Positions 30,836 through 38,576 of a stretch of DNA of 64,000 bases are shown one piece after another; within the stretch, counting starts at the first letter, position 1; each line of letters begins with the position of its first letter. The stretch comes from a virus. The notes beneath the pieces are model-generated. The model saw nothing but the letters and a program-made list of their open reading frames with translations, was not told where the DNA came from and ran no database searches. Location: positions 62,001-126,000 of IMG/VR virus record IMGVR_UViG_3300010396_000002; one strand, written 5' to 3'. The position numbers were made by a program, and so were the translations under genes.

Positions 30836-31441
30836 ATGACGGACCAAGTCACGGGCGCGGACATCGCGAAGGCCATGAGGGCAGCGGTAGCCCAAGCGAG
30901 GCTAGAGCAGCTCGCCGCGGACACCGAAGCGAAGTCAGACGCGGCGGACATCTCGCGCAAGCGGGCCCGGTCCTTCTTCGCGCGCCCCACGTCCAGCCCG
31001 AACCGCGCGCCCGTCGCACGGTCGACGGATGACGAGCACAACGCGAAGGGATACCCATACGAGATCCCGGGTTTCGTGCTCGCCAACGATCGCGGTCTCT
31101 ATCTCCCCCCTGAGGGGAGCTTCTCCCGCGAGCTTGACCGCGTGTCGCCCGAGATCGAGGCGGACATGCGAGCGAACCAGATCGAACGCGAAGCCAAGGC
31201 GGCGCAAGCTCTTGCCGCGGCAGACGCGGCGGAACGCGCGTACCAGCACGCGCTCGCGACGGGCGCACGCAAGGTCGCGACGGCGTGGGTTCAAGCGGAG
31301 CGCGCACGGGCGCGCGCGGAGCGCGCTGTCGACGCGGCGAAGCCTCGGCCCGTGTTCCGCTTCGCCGGACCGAGCGACGCAAAACACGCCGGCCAGATCC
31401 AAGCTCAGCGCGGCATCGTCAAGCTCCGCCGCATGTTCTAG
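30836..31441 (+). CDS. Charged helical protein, 201 residues
   Basis: Helix-rich and highly charged: GADIAKAMRAAVAQARLEQL at the start, AANERAYQHALATGARKVAT-type helices later (AERAYQHALATGARKV), ending PSDAKHAGQIQAQRGIVKLR. The C-terminal half is probably a coiled coil. No family is recognised. Bounded by stem-loop copies 3 and 4. Confidence 0.7.
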   Translation: MTDQVTGADIAKAMRAAVAQARLEQLAADTEAKSDAADISRKRARSFFARPTSSPNRAPVARSTDDEHNAKGYPYEIPGFVLANDRGLYLPPEGSFSRELDRVSPEIEADMRANQIEREAKAAQALAAADAAERAYQHALATGARKVATAWVQAERARARAERAVDAAKPRPVFRFAGPSDAKHAGQIQAQRGIVKLRRMF

Positions 31442-31495
31442 CGCACACCCGGGGGCTTCCAAGCCGCCCGGGTTGCTGCGTGGAAGCGAGGCGCC
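31442..31495 (+). repeat. Stem-loop cassette element, copy 4
   Basis: ACCCGGG pairs with CCCGGGT; inner GGCTT pairs with AAGCC around a two-base gap. Starts immediately after TAG. Confidence 0.85.
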
Positions 31496-31843
31496 ATGCG
31501 CAAGACCATCGACGTCGTACGGGACGTGATCATCGCCATCATCGAAGCCGACCGGGAGCCTGGCACGGCTCCTACCGGGTGCGCGATCTACGAAGGCGGG
31601 GCGACCATCCTGCCGGAGCGCATCCGCGGCCGCGTGCCCAGCAAGATCAGATGGACGGCGTCCCGTGGGCAGCACGCCTGGGAGGGCGCGCTGTTCACGC
31701 TCAAGGCGCTCGGCGTCGACATCGGCCAGCCGCTCAACACCGGCGACACGATCCCGGTGAGCTGCCACTGCGGGGCAACGGAGGGCCTCCGCGAAGACCC
31801 CTACGGTGGCGGCAAGGTCTGCCCCACGCACTACCAGCCGTAA
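31496..31843 (+). CDS. Hypothetical protein with C-terminal Cys motif, 115 residues
   Basis: A helical start (RKTIDVVRDVIIAIIEADRE), a middle HAWEGALFTLKALGVDIGQP, and VSCHCGATEGLREDPYGGGK then CPTHY, a small zinc-like site. Function unknown. Flanked by stem-loop copies 4 and 5. Confidence 0.7.
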   Translation: MRKTIDVVRDVIIAIIEADREPGTAPTGCAIYEGGATILPERIRGRVPSKIRWTASRGQHAWEGALFTLKALGVDIGQPLNTGDTIPVSCHCGATEGLREDPYGGGKVCPTHYQP

Positions 31844-31900
31844 GCGCACACCCGAGGGCCTGACGGCTGCTCGGGTCGTGCCGTCGAAAGGACGGTCACC
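31844..31900 (+). repeat. Stem-loop cassette element, copy 5
   Basis: ACCCGAG pairs with CTCGGGT, a compensatory change relative to copy 4 (ACCCGGG/CCCGGGT). Begins right after TAA. Confidence 0.85.
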
Positions 31901-32074
31901 ATGTCCAAGCTCTGCGCCAGCATCGTCATCACGTGGGCCGCCGGCCTCGTCGCCGGTCTGCTCATCCGGTCCAGCGCGGGACAGCACGGGCTGCTCCCGA
32001 GCCTCGCGATCGTGGTCGTGTCTGCCGGGGCAGCGGGCGCCATCTTCGCGCTCACTGCGGGGAGCCGGTCATGA
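31901..32074 (+). CDS. Small membrane protein, two TM helices, 57 residues
   Basis: Two hydrophobic segments, SIVITWAAGLVAGLLI (residues 7-22) and LLPSLAIVVVSAGAAGAIFA (31-50), joined by a short SSAGQHG loop. Start ATG directly after stem-loop copy 5 with a GGACGG-type ribosome site; the stop overlaps the next start (ATGA). Holin-like in topology, but unassigned. Confidence 0.65.
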   Translation: MSKLCASIVITWAAGLVAGLLIRSSAGQHGLLPSLAIVVVSAGAAGAIFALTAGSRS

Positions 32075-32373
32075 GAAAGGACCGCGTCATCAAGTTCTCC
32101 ACCGGCGGCTATGTGACCGAGAAAGACGGGCGCCGCCGTGCGAAGTTCACCAGGAAGGAGGCACACGATGAAGCTCGCAAGATCCGTGCAGGCGATGGCC
32201 GGTGCACCGTCGTGAGGCTCGTCCCGCCGGTGATCAACGTGACGATCAAGCTCCAGATCCGCGGGATGGCCGGTACCGTCTGGGACATGGTCGAGGACGC
32301 GCTCGATGCTGGCGACGTTCAGGAAATCTTCAACAGCTCGGAGACGCTGGTCCTCTCCGCCGTATCCGAGTAG
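32071..32373 (+). CDS. Hypothetical protein, 100 residues
   Basis: A basic N-terminus with RKDRVIKFSTGGYVTEKDGR, then strands (CTVVRLVPPVINVTIKLQIR) and an acidic helix (VWDMVEDALDAGDVQEIFNS). Coupled to the membrane-protein gene by a four-base overlap and followed by stem-loop copy 6. Function unknown. Confidence 0.7.
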   Translation: MRKDRVIKFSTGGYVTEKDGRRRAKFTRKEAHDEARKIRAGDGRCTVVRLVPPVINVTIKLQIRGMAGTVWDMVEDALDAGDVQEIFNSSETLVLSAVSE

Positions 32374-32431
32374 CGCATACCCCGGAGGCTTCTTGCCTGC
32401 CGGGGCTGTGCCGTCAGGAGGGCTATCCGCC
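32374..32431 (+). repeat. Stem-loop cassette element, copy 6
   Basis: CCCCGG pairs with CCGGGG; inner AGGC pairs with GCCT. Starts directly after TAG; AGGAGGG is the ribosome site. Confidence 0.85.
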
Positions 32432-32773
32432 ATGAATGACAAGATCCCCGCCGTGTTCGAGAACCTGACCGCAGCGTCCCCGCTGGATGACCTCTGTGTC
32501 GCGGCCTATATCGCCGCCGCAAACGCTGCCCGCGAGGACATGAAGCCGCAGCGTGCGGGAGCGTGCCTCGCCTCGGACGATGCGACGATCGCTTACTTGC
32601 GCGCCCCATCGACGCGCTCCTGCCTGGAGGACTGGCTCCAAGCGTACCGGCACGACGAGGGCGTCCTGACCGCGCTGTCCGACGATGCACGCACCCAGGT
32701 GCTCGCCTCGGCATGGCGCGCATACGAGGCAACCGTGATGCAAGCGCGCGACGCTGCGCGGGCCGGTACCTGA
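32432..32773 (+). CDS. Helical hypothetical protein, 113 residues
   Basis: Mostly helical and Ala-rich: PLDDLCVAAYIAAANAARED and VLASAWRAYEATVMQARDAA. No motif is recognised. Flanked by stem-loop copies 6 and 7. Confidence 0.65.
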   Translation: MNDKIPAVFENLTAASPLDDLCVAAYIAAANAAREDMKPQRAGACLASDDATIAYLRAPSTRSCLEDWLQAYRHDEGVLTALSDDARTQVLASAWRAYEATVMQARDAARAGT

Positions 32774-32831
32774 GCGCACGCCCCCGACCGGAAACGGTGC
32801 GGGGGTCGGCGCATTGAAGGAGGCCGACACC
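32774..32831 (+). repeat. Stem-loop cassette element, copy 7
   Basis: CCCCCG pairs with CGGGGG, and inner ACCG-GAAA-CGGT carries a GNRA-type tetraloop. Follows TGA; GAAGGAGG is the ribosome site. Confidence 0.85.
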
Positions 32832-33695
32832 ATGATCTGTCCTGGCTACGACGACTGGAAGACGACCGAGGACCACATCGAGGTGCCCGCAGGCTCCTCC
32901 CATGCGGCGCCCGCTGGCCGCTACCAGGGCCCCGACGCGGCCGGGGATCGGCCGTGCATCGACACGACGGGCATGACCGAGTCGGAGATCGCCAGGTACG
33001 CGGCCGCCGGCGCCGATGCCGTGGCGGAAGCCGAGGCGCTCCGAGAGGACCACGTCGACGGCGGCGAGCCGTTCGACCCGAAGGCGTTCGCCGCGGCGCT
33101 CGAGTTGGAGCTCGACCGGAACGCGGATCCGAACTGCACGCTCTGCAAGGGCCGCGGCGTCGTCGTTCAGAAGCACGACGGGCCCGGTGGCGAGCGGCTC
33201 ACGTGCGACTGCGTGCTGTCCCCTGAGCGCGTCGCCGTCATCGCTGCGGCCGAGGCTGCCGGCCACGAGAAGATCGCGCCGCGCGCGCGGGACGCCACGG
33301 CGGAGCAGCTCGCTGACTGGTGCGCCTCGCGCCATGCCGCCGCCGAGGTCGAAGGCCAGCGCGAGCTAGGCGCGGCGATCCGAGCCTACTGGGCGAGCGA
33401 GCCGGCGATCCTCGCGGTGCGCCGGCACCCATGGGCCGACATCTTCATCGCAAACCACGACGGGGCCACGTGCGGGACCTGCCTCCCGTCGGGGATCGAC
33501 CTGAGCGATCCAACGGTCGAGGTCTTCCAGGTTGGCAGCGACGGCTGGACGGGCCCGGTCACCTGCACGAAATGCGGCAGACCGATCGACGTCGTCGTCG
33601 ACGGGATGAAGGCCGTCGCCGATGGCAAGGACGACGAGTCCGTGCTGGCGGAGCTCAAGCCCGTCGTCGAGCGGCTCAACGAGAAGAAGGGCTGA
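32832..33695 (+). CDS. Hypothetical protein with two zinc-like Cys pairs, 287 residues
   Basis: Residues about 95-125 contain CTLCKGRGVVVQKHDG...CDC, resembling the CxxCxGxG repeats of DnaJ-type zinc fingers; a second site near 200-240 is CGTCLPSGIDLSDP with TCTKCGRPIDV. In between are acidic helices (SEIARYAAAGADAVAEAEAL). No enzyme motif is seen. The real stop is 17 bases before a second TAG that adjoins stem-loop copy 8. Confidence 0.7.
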   Translation: MICPGYDDWKTTEDHIEVPAGSSHAAPAGRYQGPDAAGDRPCIDTTGMTESEIARYAAAGADAVAEAEALREDHVDGGEPFDPKAFAAALELELDRNADPNCTLCKGRGVVVQKHDGPGGERLTCDCVLSPERVAVIAAAEAAGHEKIAPRARDATAEQLADWCASRHAAAEVEGQRELGAAIRAYWASEPAILAVRRHPWADIFIANHDGATCGTCLPSGIDLSDPTVEVFQVGSDGWTGPVTCTKCGRPIDVVVDGMKAVADGKDDESVLAELKPVVERLNEKKG

Positions 33696-33713
33696 CGGTC
33701 GAGCGACCCATGT

Positions 33714-33768
33714 AGCGCAGAGCCCCGGACCGGCAAGGTCGCGGGGCTCGACGCCGTGGAGGTGTTCG
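33714..33768 (+). repeat. Stem-loop cassette element, copy 8
   Basis: GAGCCCCG pairs with CGGGGCTC; inner ACC pairs with GGT. A TAG at 33713-33715 adjoins the GCGCA flank but does not end the upstream gene, so it looks like a retained boundary. GGAGG points to the ATG at 33769. Confidence 0.85.
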
Positions 33769-34034
33769 ATGCGAACCGTCTTCAATACGCCGTTCCCATC
33801 ACCGACGACATCGAGATCGAGATGCACAAGGGGGCCACGCCGCTCTCCTTCCAGGAGCAGCACGGGGCCGCATGTGTCTGGGCCCTCGTCGATACGGAAG
33901 CTCCGAAGACGATGCGCCGCTTCCGGCTCGCCGGCACAGGGCATACGCTCGACGCCGACGACGGCACGTACGTTGGGACCGCGCAGTTCCGCGGCGGCTC
34001 GCTCGTCTTCCACCTGTTCGTCTACCCCGAGTAG
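33756..34034 (+). CDS. DUF7352-like small beta protein; start/frame uncertain
   Basis: The core PITDDIEIEMHKGATPLSFQ, CVWALVDTEAP and RRFRLAGTGHTLDADD with YVGTAQFRGGSLVFHLF follows the pattern I recall for the DUF7352 family (ite.iemP.GA..L..q...g...lWalVD, GTGH, GT.q..ggslVFHvf). In this frame the only starts are GTG 33756 or 33762. The ATG 33769, correctly placed after GGAGG, is in another frame and reads MRTVFNTPFP; one missing C in the CCC at about 33793-33795 would join it to PITDDIEIEM. Either the start is GTG or there is a one-base deletion. Confidence 0.7.
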   Translation: MEVFDANRLQYAVPITDDIEIEMHKGATPLSFQEQHGAACVWALVDTEAPKTMRRFRLAGTGHTLDADDGTYVGTAQFRGGSLVFHLFVYPE

Positions 34035-34085
34035 CGCACGCCCCGGGCCTCGACAAAGGCGCCGGGGCTCAGTGCGTGGAGGTGC
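34035..34085 (+). repeat. Stem-loop cassette element, copy 9
   Basis: CCCCGG pairs with CCGGGG; inner GCCT pairs with AGGC; GCGCA can pair with TGCGT. Starts right after TAG. Confidence 0.85.
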
Positions 34086-36359
34086 ATGATGCGCAACCAC
34101 GCGCTCCTCGCGCTCGCGAGGTACGCCAAGACTTTCGGCAAGGGCTCCCCATTCGATGCCCTTGGCTGCGTCCTCGTCGACGGCCACATGGCCGAGGCGA
34201 CGGACCTCTACACCAGAGTACGCATTGAGCTGCCGGAGCCCGTCATCGACGGGGCGCCGGCCATGCTCGAGGCGGGCTGGCTCGTCGACGTCGTGAAGCT
34301 GTCGGGCAAGGTCCCGATCAAGCTGACCAGCGTCGATCCGACCGAGATTCCCTGCGTCCATGAACCGGCCAAGCTCCAAGCGGATGCCGACGGCGCGATC
34401 CTCAAGATCGTAGCGAAGACGCCCGCCGCAGAGTTTCCGCGCCCGCTCCGGCCGTTCGACATGCCGGCGCGCGCGGACCTCGAGCCTGGCGACTTCGCCA
34501 AGGGCGGGCCCGTCGCAGCGGTGCTGCGGGCCGTGTCCACGGACACGGCCAGGGCAGCCCAGAGCGCGATGCTCTTCGACCGCGACAGGGCGGTTGGTAC
34601 CGACGGGCACATGCTCTGCGTGCGCAAGTTCGCGCGCGCGCTGCCATTCCCTGACGTGCTCGTGCCCCGCGCCGCGGTCGAGATCCTGCTCGCCATGTGT
34701 GCAAAGTTCGCTCCGCTGGAGCTCAGGGTCGAGGTGACCGGAACCGATGCCAGGTTCACCGGCACCTGCGCCGGGGGCCTTCGCTGGTCCGTCACCACGA
34801 AACTGGCGGATGCGAAGTTCCCGTCCTACCAGCAAGCGCTCGTCGAGCCCGACACGTTCACAACGGTCGACGTCGGCGAGCTGCGCGGCATCGTGCGTGG
34901 GCTCGGTGACTGGCGCGTCGCCATCTTCCCCGACGGGGGTGTCGTCGCCTTTGAGGGGCTGAACGGCAGCGGTGACGCCGCGATGTTCTTCCCCGCGGAC
35001 CAGCCACCGACGGAGCCGCCTCTGGTCGTGCTAGGCAAGGGCACGCTCGGCGCCGTGCTCGACATGCTCCCCAAGGAGGGCACGATCGAGATCGGCACCA
35101 GCGCAGCGGAGAAGGCGGCGGACAAGGACCGCCTGACGCCGGCGCTGGTCGATGGCTTCGTCCTGATGCCGATGAAGTACCCCGAGCTGCCTACAGCGGT
35201 CGCGGCTGCCGTCAAGGCTGCCTATGCGAAGCCCGCGCAGCCCACCGACTGGAAGCAGTGGGATGGCTTCAGGGTGTCGGACGGTCCGACGTTCCCACGA
35301 GAGGTCAACGTCGACGGGAAAGAGACACTCCCAGATCGTTGGCTTCCCTTCCACCTCGGAGCACCGGCCGAGGACGACTGCAAGCTCACCGGGCGGCTCG
35401 ACCCGCCCACGTTCACGAAGCCCCTGTGGGGGCAGGAGGAGACCATGCCCGATCCGAAGAAGGCGGCCCAAGCCGCCGCCGCAGCCCAGCAACCCAAGCA
35501 GGACAAGCCCACCAAGGCGCCAAAGGCCAAGGCCAAGGCCGCCGCAGCGGCCGCGCAGTCGCCGCAGACGGAGGCCATCCGCCAGACCGGCGCGCCCACG
35601 TTCGCGGTTGGCGCCACGGTCCGCCGCGGCCAGGAGGTCGGCACCGTCAAGGAGCTGATCGAGCCCTCGCCCGGCTGGCATCGGGCGAGAGTCCAGTGGC
35701 CGGGGTCGGAGCAGTTCGTCGACATCGACCAGCTCACCGTGGAGCCGGTGGCCTCGAGCGCGCAGCCCGTGCCCCCGCCCCCGGCGAGCGGTCCGCGGGT
35801 CGTCCAGGGCTCGACCAGGCGCGTCTTCACGGTCGGCCAGATGGGGCTGCCGTCGCTGGACAAGCTGGCGGAGCTCGCGCTCTGGCTCGGCGTCTCCGCG
35901 GTGCTCGACACCAGGACCCAGCCCCCGAAGAAGGGGCCATGGACCACGGCGGGCGTCGAGGGCGCGACCTTGACGGGGGCCGGCTGCCCCGTCGTGCGGA
36001 GCAACGTCGCCACCCCGATCGCCGACCAGATCGCGGCGCTCCCCGCGGGGTCGGTGTTGCTCCTCGGGATGGACTGGGCTCCGGGCGACAACGCGGCCTT
36101 CATGGCCCTCGCCGAGGGCACCGACTTCGAGGTGCTCCACGTCTGCGTCCTCGACAAGGCCGAGCTGACGAAGCCGCTCGCCGCGCACGAGGAGCCCTCG
36201 GCGAGGTGGGACGAGGTGCAGTGCATCGACCACGGCCAACTCGTCGACTTCATCGCCGGCAAGATCACCGATTACGGCGCCTACAACGTCAGCGCCGAGT
36301 TCGTGGACCCGCTGCCGCCCCGGAGGCCGGTCCTCGCGCTCGCGACGGGCACGGCGTGA
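34086..36359 (+). CDS. Sliding-clamp-like protein fused to a DUF488-like C-terminal domain
   Basis: A 757-residue protein. Residues about 1-370 resemble DnaN-type clamps: repeated units such as AVLRAVSTDTARAAQSAMLF, AVGTDGHMLCVRKFARALPF, LRVEVTGTDARFTGTCAGGL and KFPSYQQALVEPDTFTTVDV. After an Ala/Lys/Gln-rich linker (about 455-500) and an SH3-like segment (AVGATVRRGQEVGTVKELIE), residues about 578-735 (RRVFTVGQMGLPSLDKLAEL, VSAVLDTRTQPP) resemble the DUF488 family (TIGhs, lvDvR..P). An in-frame ATG at 35445 with GGAGGAGACC upstream could start a separate 304-residue product. The combination is unusual. Confidence 0.75.
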   Translation: MMRNHALLALARYAKTFGKGSPFDALGCVLVDGHMAEATDLYTRVRIELPEPVIDGAPAMLEAGWLVDVVKLSGKVPIKLTSVDPTEIPCVHEPAKLQADADGAILKIVAKTPAAEFPRPLRPFDMPARADLEPGDFAKGGPVAAVLRAVSTDTARAAQSAMLFDRDRAVGTDGHMLCVRKFARALPFPDVLVPRAAVEILLAMCAKFAPLELRVEVTGTDARFTGTCAGGLRWSVTTKLADAKFPSYQQALVEPDTFTTVDVGELRGIVRGLGDWRVAIFPDGGVVAFEGLNGSGDAAMFFPADQPPTEPPLVVLGKGTLGAVLDMLPKEGTIEIGTSAAEKAADKDRLTPALVDGFVLMPMKYPELPTAVAAAVKAAYAKPAQPTDWKQWDGFRVSDGPTFPREVNVDGKETLPDRWLPFHLGAPAEDDCKLTGRLDPPTFTKPLWGQEETMPDPKKAAQAAAAAQQPKQDKPTKAPKAKAKAAAAAAQSPQTEAIRQTGAPTFAVGATVRRGQEVGTVKELIEPSPGWHRARVQWPGSEQFVDIDQLTVEPVASSAQPVPPPPASGPRVVQGSTRRVFTVGQMGLPSLDKLAELALWLGVSAVLDTRTQPPKKGPWTTAGVEGATLTGAGCPVVRSNVATPIADQIAALPAGSVLLLGMDWAPGDNAAFMALAEGTDFEVLHVCVLDKAELTKPLAAHEEPSARWDEVQCIDHGQLVDFIAGKITDYGAYNVSAEFVDPLPPRRPVLALATGTA

Positions 36360-36393
36360 TCCTGCTCCACCGTCCTCGTGACGATGCCTTAGA

Positions 36394-36451
36394 CTGAACG
36401 CGCAGGGCCCGGGGCTACCAAGCCGCCGGGCTCGGCGCGTTGGAGGACCCG
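36394..36451 (+). repeat. Stem-loop cassette element, copy 10
   Basis: GCCCGG pairs with CCGGGC, inner GGCT with AGCC, and outer ACGCGC with GCGCGT. A TGA at 36395-36397 adjoins the flank though the upstream gene ended 36 bases earlier. GGAGG precedes the ATG. Confidence 0.85.
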
Positions 36452-36796
36452 ATGAACGAGTTCGAGAGCAAACGAGAGGCCGCCTACCGCGCCGAGATCG
36501 AACGGGCCAGGTCCAACGGTCGCTACTACATCGGCTGGCGCTCCGCGAGCTACTGCTCCGACGCATCGTGGGCCGTAGCCGCGACGGAGACCGACGCCCG
36601 TGCGTTCGCCTCGCTAGGCGCACCATTCGCGGTCGGTGTCTTGTCGGTCGACGACACGCCGCACGGGCGCGAGTTCGGACGCATCGGAGCATGCGGAGGC
36701 AACGCGCCTCCCGATGCACTGCGGGACGTGATCCTGCGCGGTGCGGAGATCGCCAACGTCGGGACGATCCCCGGCACCAGGATCGTTGCACACTGA
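36452..36796 (+). CDS. Hypothetical protein, 114 residues
   Basis: A charged helix (FESKREAAYRAEIERARSNG), then an aromatic segment RYYIGWRSASYCSDASWAVA, a beta-rich part and DALRDVILRGAEIANVGTIP. No family is recognised. Bounded by stem-loop copies 10 and 11. Confidence 0.7.
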   Translation: MNEFESKREAAYRAEIERARSNGRYYIGWRSASYCSDASWAVAATETDARAFASLGAPFAVGVLSVDDTPHGREFGRIGACGGNAPPDALRDVILRGAEIANVGTIPGTRIVAH

Positions 36797-36857
36797 GCGC
36801 AGAGCCCCGGCTCCTCCTGCAACGGAGGGGTGCGGGGCTCTGGCGTTGGAGGACACG
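36797..36857 (+). repeat. Stem-loop cassette element, copy 11
   Basis: AGCCCCG pairs with CGGGGCT; inner CTCC pairs with GGAG. Starts directly after TGA; GGAGG precedes the ATG. Confidence 0.85.
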
Positions 36858-37751
36858 ATGAAGCAGCGCTTCCGCTCAAAGGCGTTCAAGGACGAGTCGA
36901 TGGCGCTGATCGAGCGCTGCGACAACATCATCACCGGCTACCAGGCGCAGGGCCTACGGCTCACGCTCAGGCAGCTCTACTACCAGTGCGTCGCCGGCGG
37001 TGACGGCCTGGACCCGATCCCCAACACGGAGCAGAGCTACAAGAACCTCGGCTCGCTCGTGAGCGATGCCAGGCTCGCCGGGCTGCTCGACTGGGACGCG
37101 ATCGAGGACCGCGGTCGCCGGCCGCGCCGGCAGTCGCAGTGGGACAACATCTCCGACCTCGTCGACAGCGCCGTGCGCGCCTACCGGCTTCCCCGATGGG
37201 AAGGGCAGCGCTGCTACGTCGAGCTCTGGGTGGAGAAGGAGGCCCTCGCCGGTGTCCTCGAACCCCTCGCGTCCGAGTTCCACGTGACGCTGATGGTCAA
37301 CAAGGGCTACTCGTCGTCGAGCGCGATGTTCGACAGCGCGCAGCGCTTCAAGGAAGCGCAGGACAACGACAAGCAGCTCCTGCTCTTCTACCTCGGGGAC
37401 CACGACCCGAGCGGCGAGGACATGGTCCGCGACATCCGCGAGCGCATGCGGATGTTCGAGGTCGACTACCTCACCGTGACGAAGCTGGCCCTCACCTGGG
37501 ACCAGATCCAGAAGTACAACCCGCCGCCCAACCCGGCCAAGCTCTCCGACTCCCGGGCAAAGGCGTACATCGCGAAGCACGGCACCTCATCGTGGGAGGT
37601 GGACGCGCTCCCGCCCAACGTGCTCCAGCAGATCATCCGCGACGCCTTCAAGGCCGAGATCGATGAGAGCCTGGTGAAGGCGATCAAGGCCAAGGAGGCG
37701 CGCGACAAGCAACGGCTCCGCGAGGCCGCAGCGAAGATCATGCAAACGTGA
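36858..37751 (+). CDS. TOPRIM-domain protein related to Spo11/TopoVI subunit A
   Basis: A 297-residue protein. LTLRQLYYQCV (35-45) fits the winged-helix region with its tyrosine, as in the phage relatives of Spo11/TopoVI-A. The TOPRIM domain has WVEKEAL with E126/E128 at 124-130, MVNKGYSSSSAMFDSAQRF, and LGDHDPSGEDMV with DxD at 181-183. The family cleaves or binds DNA in the eukaryotic and archaeal relatives; phage members have no defined role. A helical, charged C-terminus follows. Bounded by stem-loop copies 11 and 12. Confidence 0.85.
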   Translation: MKQRFRSKAFKDESMALIERCDNIITGYQAQGLRLTLRQLYYQCVAGGDGLDPIPNTEQSYKNLGSLVSDARLAGLLDWDAIEDRGRRPRRQSQWDNISDLVDSAVRAYRLPRWEGQRCYVELWVEKEALAGVLEPLASEFHVTLMVNKGYSSSSAMFDSAQRFKEAQDNDKQLLLFYLGDHDPSGEDMVRDIRERMRMFEVDYLTVTKLALTWDQIQKYNPPPNPAKLSDSRAKAYIAKHGTSSWEVDALPPNVLQQIIRDAFKAEIDESLVKAIKAKEARDKQRLREAAAKIMQT

Positions 37752-37835
37752 CGCGCAGACCCGGGGCCCGAGAAGGGGTGCCCGGGTCGAGCCGTGGAAG
37801 CCGCGCAGGACAGCAGGCGCGGCGAGGAGGACACG
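37752..37835 (+). repeat. Stem-loop cassette element, copy 12 (extended)
   Basis: ACCCGGG pairs with CCCGGGT. Unlike other copies it has about 30 extra bases before GAGGAGG and the ATG. These extra bases contain GCCGCGC and GCGCGGC, a further inverted repeat. Confidence 0.8.
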
Positions 37836-38405
37836 ATGTCGAACGTCAGGAGCGAGTTCTACACGATCAAGGACAAGGACGGGCGCGACGTGTGCCGCGC
37901 ATGTGGGCGCGAGCACCCGCACAGGTACGAGCACGTCATGTTCACGAGAGGCGCCGTGCGCTGTGTCGCGGTACCGCTCGACGACCACAACCCGGGCCCC
38001 GACTTCGTTCGCGGCAAGATCAAGTCGGTCGCGGACACGTGGGAGCCCGAATGGCTCCGGGAGATCCAGAACACCGGAGCCGTCGTCCAGTATATTGGAG
38101 GGTGGGCCTACGAGGCCGCCAATGGTGCCCTCCACCTGCCCGAGGACGTCCACCCCATGACGCGCTCGCGCGCCAGGGCAGCCCGCAAGGGCTTCGGCTA
38201 CGCGCCCAATCACGAGCCGGTCGGCCAGCACACGGCGCTCAGGGTCGAGCGCGATGAGGATGGCTGGTTCTCGAAGGGCGACCCCGACCGAGGCCAGCGG
38301 CTCAACGCCAGGGTATCGCTGCCGGCCGACCTGCCGGTATACGACACCGAAGGCGACGCCATCGCGGATGCGAAGCGCCGCTGGACCAACAAGCCGAAGG
38401 GATGA
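37836..38405 (+). CDS. Hypothetical protein, 189 residues
   Basis: Starts SNVRSEFYTIKDKDGRDVCR with CRACGREHPH (zinc-like CxxC plus His), followed by a beta-rich middle (VRCVAVPLDDHNPGPDFVRG) and WLREIQNTGAVVQYIGGWAY. The C-terminal part is acidic. No family is recognised. Confidence 0.7.
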   Translation: MSNVRSEFYTIKDKDGRDVCRACGREHPHRYEHVMFTRGAVRCVAVPLDDHNPGPDFVRGKIKSVADTWEPEWLREIQNTGAVVQYIGGWAYEAANGALHLPEDVHPMTRSRARAARKGFGYAPNHEPVGQHTALRVERDEDGWFSKGDPDRGQRLNARVSLPADLPVYDTEGDAIADAKRRWTNKPKG

Positions 38406-38460
38406 ACGCGCAGACCCCCGGCTCCTCCATCACGGAGGGGCGCGGGGGTCGAGCCGTGCC
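38406..38460 (+). repeat. Stem-loop cassette element, copy 13 (no intact gene follows)
   Basis: ACCCCCG pairs with CGGGGGT; inner CTCC with GGAG. Instead of a ribosome site and gene it is followed by a 16-codon remnant and then copy 14. Confidence 0.85.
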
Positions 38461-38508
38461 GCCGGCTACTCGGGGCGCACCATCGCCGAGGTCAAGGCGC
38501 GCAAGTAG
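38461..38508 (+). pseudogene. Remnant of a deleted gene between two stem-loop elements
   Basis: AGYSGRTIAEVKARK and TAG: the last 15 codons of what reads like a real C-terminus, with no start codon or ribosome site. It lies between stem-loop copies 13 and 14, as expected if most of a gene was lost with the ribosome site of copy 13. Short, so chance cannot be ruled out. Confidence 0.45.
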
Positions 38509-38516
38509 CACCAGCC

Positions 38517-38576
38517 CAGCGCACGCCCCCGGGAGCACCTCTGCTCTGCGGGGGCTGTGCCGTCAGGAGAACCGAC
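38517..38576 (+). repeat. Stem-loop cassette element, copy 14
   Basis: GCCCCCG pairs with CGGGGGC; inner GAGCA pairs with TGCTC around CCTC. AGGAGA precedes the ATG at 38577. Confidence 0.85.
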
